Shown: positions 42,479 through 53,331, numbered from the stretch's first letter. The stretch: 64,000 bases of DNA from Zasmidium citrigriseum (GCA_002786025.1 NHNW01000013.1:62001-126000); one strand, 5' to 3'. Translations and numbers: made by a program. The notes: generated by a model not told the origin, from the letters alone.

Positions 42479-43217
42479 TGTATTCTATGTTGATTTCCAG
42501 CGATGTTGGAGAAGGATGAGGATGAAGCAGAGGGAGAGTAGTAAGAGTTGGAAGCAGGCGAGACTGGTAAATGCATGGGTCAGCTCCCACCTTTATCATT
42601 GACTCCAATGCTCGTCTGCTTCAAGGTGATCCTTTCAGTCTTGCTGATGAGGTGGGGCAAAGCACGCGATGAGCAGCACGCCATTTGATCGCTTCGTGAG
42701 CTCTGCTTTGTCTGCTCGCCTGTGATGGCGAGGGAGCTTACGAGGCGTTGCATGGGATTGTTGCAGACATCGACCTTCCCGATGTCGACACCGAGAAGAG
42801 GTGTCGTCTGTCGGGCTGTCGGTCACGGCTCATCGGCATCTAAGGACTTGGCAGGATCGATCCTTCTGTTCTTCTTTCTCTCTCTCTCTCTCTCCAAGAT
42901 TTCAACATCTATCGTTTTACAGAGTCATTCAAATGCTGGCCTTACGACGTGCTGGCCTGGCAATCGACCATGCCTCGCGAAAGTCTTGTGCAAGTCGCTC
43001 CAGACTTCAGGCTTGGGCATGTCGTTGCGTCGCCGCTAGGATCTCAATCAAAATTGCAGTGGCTTTTCAATGGCTTCTAACCAATTTACCCCTGTTGAGT
43101 GAACTCTAGTCAATGTGATGGCTCACATCACGCGTCGGCGATTTGGACGCGTTCCCTCACACCACCTCTTCTCTCTTTCTTTCCCTCTTCCTTCACCCTA
43201 CTAACCTACGCAGCATC
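42479..43217. other. Divergent intergenic region with a short CT run
   Basis: These 739 bases lie between two divergent genes. A pyrimidine run with about nine CT units is at 42876-42894 on the plus strand. A second pyrimidine-rich stretch lies close before the F-box start. No gene was recognised. Confidence 0.45.
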
Positions 43218-44768
43218 ATGTTTTCAACTCTCGCTAACTACGCCAAATCCTGGCTCCCACTCTCCGCAGAGGAGCGCAGGATCCAAAATCCAGAAACGCC
43301 GGCGATCTTGGGCCTGCCGAATGAGCTTCTGATGCGCGTCTTCTCGAACCTCGCGGATCGCAAAGATGTTGCCGCTTGTCGACTTGCTTGTCGCGACTTT
43401 AAGGAACTGAGCTCGCCGTATCTCATCACGCGTGTGGTGCTTGCGAAACGAGTTGATGCCGTGTCGAAGTTTTACGATGTTTTGCAGCATGAGTACTTTC
43501 GCAAGCACGTTACAGAGTTGCTTTACGATGCCAGCTGCTACGATGAGATTATTGCGGACGACGTGACGCTCTACGCAGATGCACGAGACTTGAGTCTGCG
43601 CGACAGCAAGGAAGCATGCGACCTTACGGTCCGCTACAAAGCATACGTCAATCTCTGGGACCGCATACGAGGAGCTTTTCCAGAAGACGACTTGCTTGAT
43701 CCAGCTGTGGATGATCCTGAAGAACCCGAACTAGAGGAAGGCAATCACCAATCCGTTTGGATGAAAACTTACCACGACTACAAGCAACGATATGAGTATC
43801 AGCTGCGAATGGAAGACACAGAAATGATCCCCGCTGCAATCAAACACGCAGTCGACCGATTTCCGAGGCTACGTCACGTCGTATTCGGAGATTTTCGGAA
43901 TACGGCCAGGGACGCAGAGGGATACAATCAATGCTGCGAAAGGTTGTTTGGGGATACGTTGGAACCTCTCGGCCTTTCCGTGCGAAAGCCATACGAGGCT
44001 ACTATGGAAGAAGTGAATGAAAGTTGGGAGGACTTGTTTCCACTCCTGCGCATCCTTGGCGCTCATCCCGGAGTAACTGTCCGTACTTTCACAATCGGTG
44101 GACACCCTTACGCCAGTTCTGCTGGGAGCAACGACAGAATTAGCGACATGCCGAGTCGTCGCATCCCAGCGTTGCCGACTAGGCTGGGCGAAGACGACAG
44201 CACATTGGAGCTGAATCCAATCATGTTTGAGGCATTCAAATCCATGCGAAGGCTACAATTTGCAGTGAAGCCAATGGTCTCAGGATTGGGCGAGGAGTTC
44301 ATTGGTCGTCGCTTCATTCGTCCCATGTTAGAGCATTGCGCACCAACCCTAGTGCACCTTCAGCTTGACTCGGTCAAATTGTCGTCCCCCGAGGCAACGC
44401 ATCAGGAACTCCTCAAAATGCTATTGTTCGAACATGACTTTCCCGTCATCCGTCATCTGGATCTGCGCGGCTGGAAGATGAACACCGACGACTTAAAAGC
44501 CTTCCTCTTGAAGCTGAGTCCGACTTTGAGGGAGCTGAGGCTGATCTTCAACCTGATCGATACTATGCTGCCGCTGGCACGATGGGGTGGAGACAGCTTG
44601 CACCTTGACGGCGTGCAGATGTACAATTATGATCCAGCGGATCGGACTAGGGACAGACTTGGGCGGCGAGTCTTTAACGTCTTTCCCAATCAACGGGAAG
44701 AGATGTGGCTCTCTCATAGACCGAACAGGCTGCCAAAAGCACACTTGAAGGGCATAGGGCTGCTCTAG
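43218..44768 (+). CDS. F-box protein with leucine-rich C-terminal region
   Basis: One exon encodes 516 residues. The frame is open from 43143, but the first ATG is 43218 (MFSTLANYAKS). A true F-box is visible at about residues 27-75: ILGLPNELLMRVFSNLADRK, then VAACRLACRDFKELSSPYL. Such a motif binds Skp1 in an SCF ubiquitin ligase, and the rest would bind a substrate. The C-terminal half has irregular leucine-rich stretches (PTLVHLQLDSVKL, VIRHLDLRGWKMNTDDLKAF, PTLRELRLIFNLID) resembling LRR arcs. The product is probably cytosolic or nuclear. It differs clearly from the nine array genes downstream, whose F-box-like part is shorter. Confidence 0.85.
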   Translation: MFSTLANYAKSWLPLSAEERRIQNPETPAILGLPNELLMRVFSNLADRKDVAACRLACRDFKELSSPYLITRVVLAKRVDAVSKFYDVLQHEYFRKHVTELLYDASCYDEIIADDVTLYADARDLSLRDSKEACDLTVRYKAYVNLWDRIRGAFPEDDLLDPAVDDPEEPELEEGNHQSVWMKTYHDYKQRYEYQLRMEDTEMIPAAIKHAVDRFPRLRHVVFGDFRNTARDAEGYNQCCERLFGDTLEPLGLSVRKPYEATMEEVNESWEDLFPLLRILGAHPGVTVRTFTIGGHPYASSAGSNDRISDMPSRRIPALPTRLGEDDSTLELNPIMFEAFKSMRRLQFAVKPMVSGLGEEFIGRRFIRPMLEHCAPTLVHLQLDSVKLSSPEATHQELLKMLLFEHDFPVIRHLDLRGWKMNTDDLKAFLLKLSPTLRELRLIFNLIDTMLPLARWGGDSLHLDGVQMYNYDPADRTRDRLGRRVFNVFPNQREEMWLSHRPNRLPKAHLKGIGLL

Positions 44769-45304
44769 CAGGAGAGAAGGAATCGCCTTCGAGGATCGTG
44801 CTGGAAACGGACCTGTCACAGACCAGACGACGTCGACTTTCTTGTACTCGCTTCGCAACAATCTTTTTCAGATGGTCGCTGAGGATTTCTGTTTGACGAC
44901 ATCACCAAGGCTCAATCAAACCCGTCCTCGCCACTCTTGCTACGTGATCATCCTGAGGTAACGATGAGCTCTGTCAGTACTGAAGACAAGCATAGAGCTG
45001 GCCCTCACCGTGCCCTCACCGTGCATGTGCCTTCAAGAAACATGGCTGGCAATAGATGAACGTGGATCATACGCCGAAAGTCTACCTAAAGGCTCCGTTC
45101 AGCATGTGCAACACACATTTGGATGTCACCAGTCCAGGAATAGCATGTGACATGATTCATCGCCGCACGGGTTCCATTTCGTGTCTTTCAGCATCATAAC
45201 CCAAGAACTCGTTTCTACTCGATACTCCAACTACTGCGTGTACCTTCGATCTTCAACACAGCGCACGACACGACGACCCCTCACATCTGTCGACCAGTAT
45301 CACC
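44769..45304. other. Spacer before the nine-gene array
   Basis: These 536 bases lie upstream of array copy A. The upstream element shared by copies C to I is not recognisable here. No gene or repeat was seen. Confidence 0.4.
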
Positions 45305-46119
45305 ATGTCTACGCAATGGGCAGACAACGCATCACAGTCAGACTATACTGCACCCAAAGCCAACCTTCTCGATCTCCCACAAGAGCTTCGTGACCACGTA
45401 AGTTGAGCTACAGGCAGAACAAGAATAAGCAATGATGCTGAAAGATCATATGCATCCAGATCTACTCTTTCCTGCCGCTCTCGATCGACACACGCATTGC
45501 CATCTGCGACTCCTCTCGACGAAAGCTACCCAATCCATCACTCCGTCTCGGTCATCCCCACATCAAGGCCGTTCAAGGCATCGCAGAGTTATTGAAGGCC
45601 AGAGAAAGGACCCTCGGCACCGTGAAGACGGCACTGCGCATCTCGCACACCTGCCGCACCCTCCGGAAAGATATCCAAGACGCTTTATGGACCCGAAACA
45701 AGTTCTTCTACTATGTCTCTCGCCTCGACCTCGAGAGAGCCCAAGACTTCCCCTGGACCTCCGAGAATCTGAGCTGCATGACCGACCTCTTAGTCAAGAT
45801 GAGAACCTGCTTCAGGGCGGACGACTGGGTTGATGGTCTGTTTCACTTTGTGAAAGAAGGCGACCAGTGGCACGCTCGAATTCTGAAGGCAGCTGACGAC
45901 AAGACGCACGAGAAGATCCTGGCGAAGGTCCGACCTTACCTGGAGCGCATTGAGGGTGATCTCCAGAAGAACAACGCCATCACAATCGAGACGCTTCAAA
46001 TCCTCGACTTCGTCCGCAAACACAGAGCGGTCATCTATGTGAAGCGAGACATGACACTACTTGATCAGGCTTATGCTAGGTTTTTTCCGGTTACGGATTA
46101 TTCCGCTGCTGACATGTGA
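45305..46119 (+). CDS. F-box-like array copy A
   Basis: Exon 1 (45305-45397) and exon 2 (45460-46119) give 250 residues, the longest of the nine. The intron (62 nt) sits exactly between the His and Ile of LLDLPQELRDH|IYSFLPLS, the F-box-like helix. The second family block is HTCRTLRKDIQDALWTRNKF. The C-terminal block is GDLQKNNAITIETLQILDFV, after which this copy alone has a 30-residue extension. An insert of about 40 residues after IYSFLPL is also longer than in the others. It lies first in the array and lacks the shared upstream element. Function unknown; an SCF adaptor role is conceivable. Confidence 0.85.
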
Positions 46120-46265
46120 AGGTCAATTCACTTCCGAGACCGGGTCCGTACTCTCTCGCTCAAAGCTTCGAGACTTGCAGACATTCTTTTCTTTCGACAC
46201 ACTCCATATTCCGCTACTCCACCGAGCGGAGCACCACTAGAGGCGTGGCCCAAATACCTCGTCCG

Positions 46266-46918
46266 ATGGAGAGCCCTGGCGATCTCGTTGTCTTCCGGCC
46301 ATCTCCCAAGCCGACTTTCCTTACGCTGCCGCGGGAGATTCGCGATCATGTAAGTCAATCGGAAGGAAAGTCTGGCAACCCAAACATGCTAATGAGACCT
46401 GCCTCTAGGTGTACTCTTTCATGTCCCTCACCAGCCGCGAGCCCATCGGCATCCGGCCGGAAGACGAAGAGATACGCGCAGTAATCGCACTAAACATCTA
46501 CCTCGACTTGGCCGCCACCTGTCGCACCATTCGCCACGAAATCCTGGACATCTTCTGGACCGGCAACCGATTCTATCAGACCCGGTTTGACAAAGACCCT
46601 ATCCCCAAGTTCCTCATCGACTCGGGGTATCTGGGACTCATTCGCGATCTCATCACACGGCCGGAGAGAGTCATAGTCAACGGCAATGACTACGAGGCAA
46701 GGTTTCGACTGCGGAGGAAGGGAAAGAAAATGGACTTTGGACAGTGGGAGATCGATATTCTGACTTTGTACGATCCGAGGCGTGTCGAGGAGAAGTGGGA
46801 GTACGAGGAGATGCGCAAGAGGGTGTTGCCTTTCGTTGCTTTGGCGGAGGGCAAGCTCAGAACAGATGACCGTATCACAGATGGTGTGATGCGGATCTTT
46901 GAGGAGATCTGCATTTGA
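46266..46918 (+). CDS. F-box-like array copy B
   Basis: Exon 1 (46266-46349) and exon 2 (46409-46918) give 197 residues, with a 59-nt intron at the same phase-0 position. The F-box-like block reads TFLTLPREIRDH|VYSFMSLT, the most altered version of the second half. The second block is ATCRTIRHEILDIFWTGNRF. The C-terminal block is GKLRTDDRITDGVMRIFEEI. The N-terminus DLVVFRPSPKPTF resembles the duplicated segment in copy C, so B and C are probably sister copies. A weak version of the shared upstream element may lie near 46130. Confidence 0.83.
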
Positions 46919-47004
46919 GCTCTGCTTGAACTTTGGACATGGTCGTGGCCCTCATACTCACGACTTGGTCGTCAAGTCGGATCTCAACGGCGCCTTCCCA
47001 GCCT

Positions 47005-47045
47005 ATTCACTTTCACGCTGGTCCGTGCTCCGCTAGCTTGAAACT
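47005..47045 (+). promoter_or_regulatory. Shared array upstream element, before copy C
   Basis: The element reads ATTCACTTTCACG, then CTGGTCCGTGCTCCGCTAGC, then TTGAAACT, and starts 111 bases before the copy C start codon. It aligns without gaps to the elements before F, H and I. Confidence 0.7.
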
Positions 47046-47115
47046 TTTCCTGGCGCGCTTTCCTATTTGCAACACTGCCACATCCGACCTGAACACAACA
47101 CCTAACACACCGACC

Positions 47116-47914
47116 ATGGCGACCGCATGTCCACCGGCGGCGGACTGGCCTGGCGGTCTCATCGTCATCCGCCCTTACCTCGATAAGCACAACCCGACTA
47201 CAATGACCGCACTTCCTCCCGCGTCGCATGCCAACGACCTCGTCATCATTCGCCCCTACCTCGACAAGAATCCGAAGCCGACCCTGCTCACTTTGCCTCA
47301 AGAGCTTCGGGATCATGTAAGTATTGACCACACGTAATATCCATCGGCATAGTTCTGACCCGTACGGCCAGATCTACTCCTTCCTGCCGCTGAAGAACAA
47401 GATGCGACACGAGTACGCCAATCAACCCCGCGATTATGCGTTGTTTCCAGATGGTTGGCTCAGCGAAACCAAGACCCAGTATCTCAATCTCTCCGCAACA
47501 TGCCACGCCCTTCGTCAAGACATCGTCAAATTGTATTGGTCAGGGAACTCGATCACCAACGGATGCAACAACAAGAAGCCGTACAAGCTGTCCTTGACGA
47601 GACAGTGTCTGAGCCTCATCGGAGACCTCTACCTGATCGTTTTCCCAGCAGCGGTTGATGACATCCTCTGGAATGTCACCTTTCGCCTGTACAAGGAGGC
47701 GGGCGCTTGGCGAGCTTCGGTTGGCCCCCCTTCTGTGCGAGATTTCGCAGACAGTCTGCGGCGAGGCGTGCAAAAGACACAACAAAAGGTGGCCTCGTTG
47801 ATCCAGCCATACGCCGAGCAAGCCGAGTCTATGCTGAAGGCGAGCAACTGCATCACTACTGAGGTCGTCGAGATGCTCGAAACCATCACCGAGGAGGCTT
47901 TGGCTGGAAATTGA
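47116..47914 (+). CDS. F-box-like array copy C, with duplicated N-terminal segment
   Basis: Exon 1 (47116-47316) and exon 2 (47372-47914) give 247 residues, intron 55 nt at the conserved site (LLTLPQELRDH|IYSFLPLK). Exon 1 is about twice the usual length because a 27-codon segment is repeated in tandem: LIVIRPYLDK recurs as LVIIRPYLDK. The second block is ATCHALRQDIVKLYWSGNSI, where the usual CRT triplet is changed to CHA. The C-terminal block is ESMLKASNCITTEVVEMLET. Function unknown. Confidence 0.85.
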
Positions 47915-48021
47915 TTGGGAACATGTTGTTCACTTGGAGCAGATCAAGCTGCTTGAGACGCCCAGTTGAGAGTTGGGGAATTGTAAGGAATCATCACATG
48001 AAGAACTTTGTTGCTCTTGCC

Positions 48022-48055
48022 ATTCACTTTCACTTTTTAAGCTCCATTGGCTTAG
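48022..48055 (+). promoter_or_regulatory. Shared array upstream element, before copy D (shortened)
   Basis: ATTCACTTTCAC is intact, followed by a shortened, altered second half (TTTTTAAGCTCCATTGGCTT). It starts 205 bases before the copy D start codon. Confidence 0.55.
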
Positions 48056-48226
48056 CCACACCTTTCCAATCTTCGCCACCATCGCCGCATGTCTTCTTAA
48101 CCTTCTTCTGCCAACCGATATTAGAGAGCCATCGACCAACAAGAGCCGCTTCGTCCATACCGGCACTGCATCACCTGCACTTCAGAGAGAGACGGCGCCA
48201 ATCTACAGAAGCACCTTACGCCCGTG

Positions 48227-48969
48227 ATGGCGCACATGTCGCACTCGCATGAGGCGCCTGACGATTCCACCGGGATCCAACCCAATAACGTCCACAAGGA
48301 CAAGGTCAGCTTGCTCGCACTGCCACAAGAGTTACGAGACTACGTAAGTCATCCAACACCGTTGTCACTGCTCGAGGCTGCGAACTAAAACATCGCATCT
48401 AGATCTACTCTTTCCTCCCACTCACTGAACAGCGGTCTCAGTATCGAACAACCATCGAGAACCTCTGTCCGAGATCCTCGACTATTTCGCCCAGATACCA
48501 ATACCATGTACTCTCTCGAGTCTGCCGCACCATCCGCCAAGACGCCCACAAAATCTTCTGGTCACAAAACAAGTTCGTGGAACACATTTCTCTCCGCAAT
48601 CCACCCGACTACTACGACCGCTTTGCCGACCGCTTGGCGCACATAACCGATCTTCTGCTGTACACAAGATACTGCTTCTGGAGGAGATGCCACAGCGGAC
48701 GCGGCGGCTGGCGCTTTTTCAAACTCGAGCAGCAAGTGAAGTTTGAACTTCAAAAGACCCAGGACAAGTGGGAGATTCAGCATGCAGTGGTTGGGTCAGG
48801 CGACTTGTCTGAGGAGGAGAGAGCGGAGATTGACGAGCAGGCGTTGCTCTGGATCGACCGCACGAGGAGTGAGCTCGAGGATCATGGTCATATCGTACCG
48901 GACACACTTCAATCACTGCAGGACTTATATCAAGCGAGCTCGGAAGTGGGCCTGAAGGCGTGGCAATGA
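48227..48969 (+). CDS. F-box-like array copy D
   Basis: Exon 1 (48227-48343) and exon 2 (48403-48969) give 227 residues, intron 59 nt. The F-box-like block is LLALPQELRDY|IYSFLPLT, with Tyr replacing the usual His before the junction. The second block is RVCRTIRQDAHKIFWSQNKF. The C-terminal block is SELEDHGHIVPDTLQSLQDL. The N-terminus is His- and Ser-rich. A basic patch in the middle (RRCHSGRGGWRFF) is specific to this copy. Confidence 0.84.
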
Positions 48970-49127
48970 ATGAACCCACGCTCAAAAACTGGACAGGTTA
49001 ATTCGGAGAAGCATAGAGGGCCAATCACTGATCGCTTGAATAGCAGCACCAACCATGATATCAAGCTTTCATGGGGATTGCGTTCTGCTGGAACCGAGAA
49101 ATGCACAGAAAGCCTTGGCTCTTATTC

Positions 49128-49168
49128 ATTCACTTTCTCGTTGGCCTAAGCTCCGCTAGTCGAAACTT
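49128..49168 (+). promoter_or_regulatory. Shared array upstream element, before copy E
   Basis: The sequence is ATTCACTTTCTCG, then TTGGCCTAAGCTCCGCTAG, then TCGAAACTT. It starts 237 bases before the copy E start codon, the largest distance in the array. Confidence 0.7.
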
Positions 49169-49364
49169 AGCCTCCACGCTTGCCTGATGCTGAACAGCAT
49201 TTTGTAGAATCATGTTACATAAGACAGACTGATCAAGGAAAGCCGCACATTTTTGAGGTAAGAGCGTGGAAACAGCTTTCGACTTTCTACATCCCATCTT
49301 CGCCGACCTCATCCGACACTATCGTTAGCGGACATCGTCGCCGCCAATTCTATCAGCTATTGCA

Positions 49365-50001
49365 ATGCCATCACTATTACAAGAGCCACCTGGTGATGAC
49401 ACCACCGAGGATGTCGAAAACCCCAAGGCGTCTTTTCTCACGCTGCCACAGGAGCTGCGTGACCACGTAAGTACCACTGCAAAGCATCCACCGCCGCCTT
49501 GATAGCAAGTCTAACGAGACATCTTTCCAGATCTACTCCTTCCTTCCTCTCAATACCGACCGCCGAGCAACGCCAATCAACATTCCGCCTGAACGGAACG
49601 CCGACAGTTACAAGACCTTCAAGCAATACTTCCAACTAGCCACCACCTGCCGTACCATGCGGCAAGACGTCGAGAAGGCCTTCTGGTCCGGCAAGAACAC
49701 CTTCCATTTCAGGATGGGTCACTGGCGCAATTTTCCATTGAGTGCGGTGGCTTTGAGCCACGTCAAAAATGTCATCTTGTCTTGTTACCTTCCAGGTTTC
49801 CGTGTTTTCCGGGGGGTTTATGGGTTACGTGTTAAGATAGTTGAGATAGAGGGCGACTGGCAAGTGCAGCTACACTATCTTGGGGTTGATCGAAAGAGAG
49901 CAGAGTCGCAGTCTCTCTTGGCGGGGATCAAGCGTGAGTTGAGTGATCATGGCTTCATCACCATGGATGCAATCATGTTGGTTGAGAATTTCCGCCTGTA
50001 A
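49365..50001 (+). CDS. F-box-like array copy E
   Basis: Exon 1 (49365-49466) and exon 2 (49531-50001) give 190 residues, the shortest intact copy, with a 64-nt intron. The F-box-like block is SFLTLPQELRDH|IYSFLPLN. The second block is TTCRTMRQDVEKAFWSGKNT. The core strand is GDWQVQLHYLG and the C-terminal block is KRELSDHGFITMDAIMLVEN. Spacing and intron are as in its neighbours. Function unknown. Confidence 0.84.
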
Positions 50002-50150
50002 GCAACTACGTCGGAGGCAACAGATTCGTCTAGTCGCAGACGCAGCGACAAAAAGCGGTGATCGCCCGTTCAGGACGGTATATACGCGGCAGCTGCAGGA
50101 AAGAGAATCCATTAAAATCAACCAATCGCAATCGTACATGTGATCACTCC

Positions 50151-50191
50151 ATTCACTTTCACGTTGGTCCAAGCTTCACCAGCTAGAACTA
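50151..50191 (+). promoter_or_regulatory. Shared array upstream element, before copy F
   Basis: The sequence is ATTCACTTTCACG, then TTGGTCCAAGCTTCACCAGC, then TAGAACT, starting 145 bases before the copy F start. A further shared word, ACATGTGATCACT, lies about 15 bases upstream (near 50137). Confidence 0.7.
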
Positions 50192-50295
50192 GCTCGAAAG
50201 TTCGCCTCGACTTCAGTTCCGCTCACAAACTTCCATCAACCTAAGCATCAGCGACACCAAAACATCAAACATCGCCATCGCCATTTACAGTGGCC

Positions 50296-50997
50296 ATGGA
50301 AGCGGCATCGCAACCACCAGAACCGGTGGGCGATCACGCCGCCACCCAAGGCACCGTCGAGGAAAAGCCACAGGCCACTTTTCTTACGCTGCCTCAGGAG
50401 CTGCGTGACCATGTGAGTACCATCGCGCAGTGAAGATCCCCTATCAGATCATGATGCTTACAGTGGCTTGCCACTTAGATCTACTCCTATCTTCCTCTTT
50501 CCAGCCATGACGAATCAGTCCGAATCAACTATCCCTTAGGCGATGCCCCTCTAGAGAAGAGTCTACGCCAGTACCTCAAACTCGCCGCAATTTGCAGAAC
50601 CATTCGCCAAGACGTCAAGGAGCCCTTTTGGTCCGATAATAGGTTTACTTACTGGATGGGCGACTGGATATCCGCTGGACAGACAGACAAGAGCTTTCCA
50701 CTGAGCGAAGAGGCCTTGAGCTACATCAAGAATCTCTACGTTTCTGCGCTGGACCTCGAGTTCTATGAGCAATACTTCGATTCTCACCTCCAAATCATCA
50801 AGACCGATCAGGAATGGCAAGTTCGACTGGTCTACGTCGGGCCTTTCGGGCCTGGATGGGATGACCGGGACCAGCGGGAGAAGGAGATGCGGGAGAGTCT
50901 ACGGCCTTGGATCGATGAGATTGGGCACGATTTGAACAAGCAGGGATCCATAACTCTACGTACCATCGAGCTGGTTGGAAAACTATGCCGCAAGTGA
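50296..50997 (+). CDS. F-box-like array copy F
   Basis: Exon 1 (50296-50412) and exon 2 (50479-50997) give 211 residues, intron 66 nt with a GTGAGT donor where the other copies have GTAAGT. The F-box-like block is TFLTLPQELRDH|IYSYLPLS. The second block is AICRTIRQDVKEPFWSDNRF. A core strand EWQVRLVYVG and the C-terminal block HDLNKQGSITLRTIELVGKL follow. Copies E and F share the SGKNTFHFRMG/SDNRFTYWMG region and are probably close relatives. Confidence 0.84.
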
Positions 50998-51203
50998 GCA
51001 GCTTTCAAACACGACGAAGCCTGGCGTCGCCATTCCCGAAAATACCTTCAGGGAAAGTGATATCGCACGCGGTCTAGCGAGCTTGAACATTAGGAGAGAC
51101 CCAAAGATAGAGCTGTCTTCGTACCACCTACCTGCAAAATAAGGCTACCCTGCTGATCGAGTGTCAGTAGACCCGTTCGAAAATGTGATTGATTCGTTTT
51201 CAC

Positions 51204-51245
51204 ATGCACCTTCCCGTTGGCCTAAGCTCCACTAGCTTGAACCTT
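51204..51245 (+). promoter_or_regulatory. Shared array upstream element, before copy G
   Basis: The first half is altered (ATGCACCTTCCCG), but the second half is well kept (TTGGCCTAAGCTCCACTAGC, then TTGAACCTT). It starts 111 bases before the copy G start codon. Confidence 0.65.
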
Positions 51246-51314
51246 GGCTTGGCTTTCGATCCCGTCTCGCCCTAACTTTTGAAGAACACAAACAAACGCC
51301 CACCATCGAGAATC

Positions 51315-52071
51315 ATGACTGAGAATCAGCCATCAGACCAACCTGATGCGTCTGCCATGATGGACTCCAAGCCCAGGGCCAGTCTGGTCACACTGCCGCA
51401 AGAACTCCGAGACGAGGTAAGTCAACCATCAAACGAAGCTGTTCGTCACAAACGAGAGCTCACGATACTATGACATTTAGATCTACTCCTACCTCCCCCT
51501 CAAATATCCCGGCGTCATCAACATCTCCTCCTCTCCCAACACCTCCCTTACCATAACCCTCCGCACTGCCGCATCTCTCTCGCAAGTCTGCCGAACAACC
51601 CACGTCGACATGCTCCAAGCGTTCTGGGAAGAACACATCTTCTTCTACTACTCTCTCGCCAGCATAAAAGTTAAAGACGAGTTTCTGACTTGTACCGACG
51701 ATCTGCTACGGCACATTGTGAACTTCGAGCTCACGGTCGAGAGATGCTTCTCGTCGGAGGACGCTTACTTTCGCTTGCTGAAGAAGGAGAATGGTACATG
51801 GGAGGTGCAGCTGCTGGATCATAAGCATCGGGGACGGTATTACAGCTCTGTGGGGAACAAATGGATGAAGCAGCGGACAGAGGATATCAGGGCGAGAGAG
51901 AAGCTGCAGGATGAGATGCAAGTGCAGGTGAAGCCGATCGTGGAGAGAGCGGAGGAGATTCTTAATCGAGAGGGATGTATTACGTTGGAGGCTCTAAGAA
52001 TGCTCCGCGATGCGCGGTGTCGGCGTGGAGGCAGGGGGAGTTGCTTCTTCTCGATCAGACGCAGGGATTGA
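51315..52071 (+). CDS. F-box-like array copy G
   Basis: Exon 1 (51315-51416) and exon 2 (51481-52071) give 230 residues, intron 64 nt. The F-box-like block is SLVTLPQELRDE|IYSYLPLK, with Glu in place of His at the junction. The second block is QVCRTTHVDMLQAFWEEHIF. The core strand GTWEVQLLDHK is followed by a longer charged helix (RTEDIRAREKLQDEMQVQ) and the C-terminal block EEILNREGCITLEALRMLRD, then a basic tail (CRRGGRGS). Function unknown. Confidence 0.84.
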
Positions 52072-52287
52072 CTATGATTGCGTGGCCGTCATCAATATAT
52101 GGCGACGCATAAAGAGGTCGGAGGTTCGAGATTGAGGCTTAGGAAAGACTTACAGAATGTAATCATCGCAACTTACCCTATCTCCATTCATCATTATGTC
52201 ATCTCCATCTTCGCCTTCCGCGTCTCACGTTAGTCTGTTCTGCCTGAGATCGAAGTGGTCTAACATGTGATCACTGACCGACACTTC

Positions 52288-52328
52288 ATTCACTTTCACA
52301 TTGGCCCAAGCTCCACTAGCGTGGAAGT
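52288..52328 (+). promoter_or_regulatory. Shared array upstream element, before copy H
   Basis: The sequence is ATTCACTTTCACA, then TTGGCCCAAGCTCCACTAGC, then GTGGAAGT, starting 116 bases before the copy H start. The word AACATGTGATCACT precedes it near 52263. Confidence 0.72.
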
Positions 52329-52403
52329 CAGCTTTCAAAATCTCGCCAGCTTCTACGTCACTTCTTCTTCCTCCAACACAACCACAAACACTCGCCACTA
52401 ACC

Positions 52404-53126
52404 ATGGCCGCCACAGGCGAGCCATCGGAGCAACCATACGGCATTCAGCCCGCGAAGGGCAAGAAACCAAAGACCACCTTCCTCACCTTGCCGCAAGAGC
52501 TGCGCGACCACGTAAGTACTCGCGTCGCACATTTGATATCACAGCTGAGCTGATCACGACTTGTAGATCTATTCCTTCCTTCCCCTTGCTCTCAACATCA
52601 ACCTCATCATCCATAGATTCGGAGCACGCTACCTCCCTGGCGAAGTTAGACTCGCCGCCAGTTTGGCCAGGACCTGTCGCACGCTCCGCAAGGACATGAT
52701 ACAAAACTTCTGGGCCAAGAACAAATACTACTGGTACATGAGCTATGACAGACCCCCAACGGCCTTCCCTCAAAACGCCGAGCCTCTCAGCTGGATTCTC
52801 TGGCTCGATATGTGTGTGGGTAGCTGTTTCAAGCTGGATAGCTGGGAACACGGCGGACACTTCCAACTTGTCAAAGAAGGCAATACGTGGCAAGTGCGCT
52901 TATCCCAAAAGCCGGACTTCATCACTTTGCGCTCTCTCTTAGGAGCGTCCCAGATGAGACGGAGGCGGAGATGGGAGCACGGCTGTGCAGAGAGGAGGCG
53001 GTCCTGAAGGAGAAGATGCGGGCGATTGCGCAGCCATACATGGATGCAGCGCAGGAGAAGCTGAGACACGATGACTATATCACTCTTGGCGTGCTTGAAA
53101 TCTTGATGAGCATTCGCAAGCGGTAG
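52404..53126 (+). CDS. F-box-like array copy H, with a frameshift in exon 2
   Basis: Exon 1 (52404-52511) and exon 2 (from 52567) are normal at first: TFLTLPQELRDH|IYSFLPLA, then RTCRTLRKDMIQNFWAKNKY, then the core strand NTWQVRLSQK. Read on in this frame the protein turns into Arg-rich text and stops at 53007 (182 residues). The family's C-terminal block is present, but in another frame: AQEKLRHDDYITLGVLEILM, ending at 53126. The frame change lies at about 52912-52945. Either a small insertion or deletion broke the gene, or a 56-nt intron at 52887-52942 (poor GTGGCA donor, good CTCTCTCTTAG acceptor) now bypasses it at the cost of the conserved core strand. An assembly error is also possible. 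Confidence 0.68.
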
Positions 53127-53331
53127 GGTCGTGTCGACGTCCGAGGCGCCAGATATGATCAATCCCCCCTGATATCAGCCTTCGTCCTCAGTTCCGCCGT
53201 GAGCGAGAGATGATCGAGCCACGGGGCAGGGTTCAGCGGCCAGGCGTGCTACGGCAAAGGCGATATCGCACGAGATACCTGCATCTGGCAGGGCTCCAAG
53301 TAACGAGGGCTGAGGTGCCGACGGTGATACC

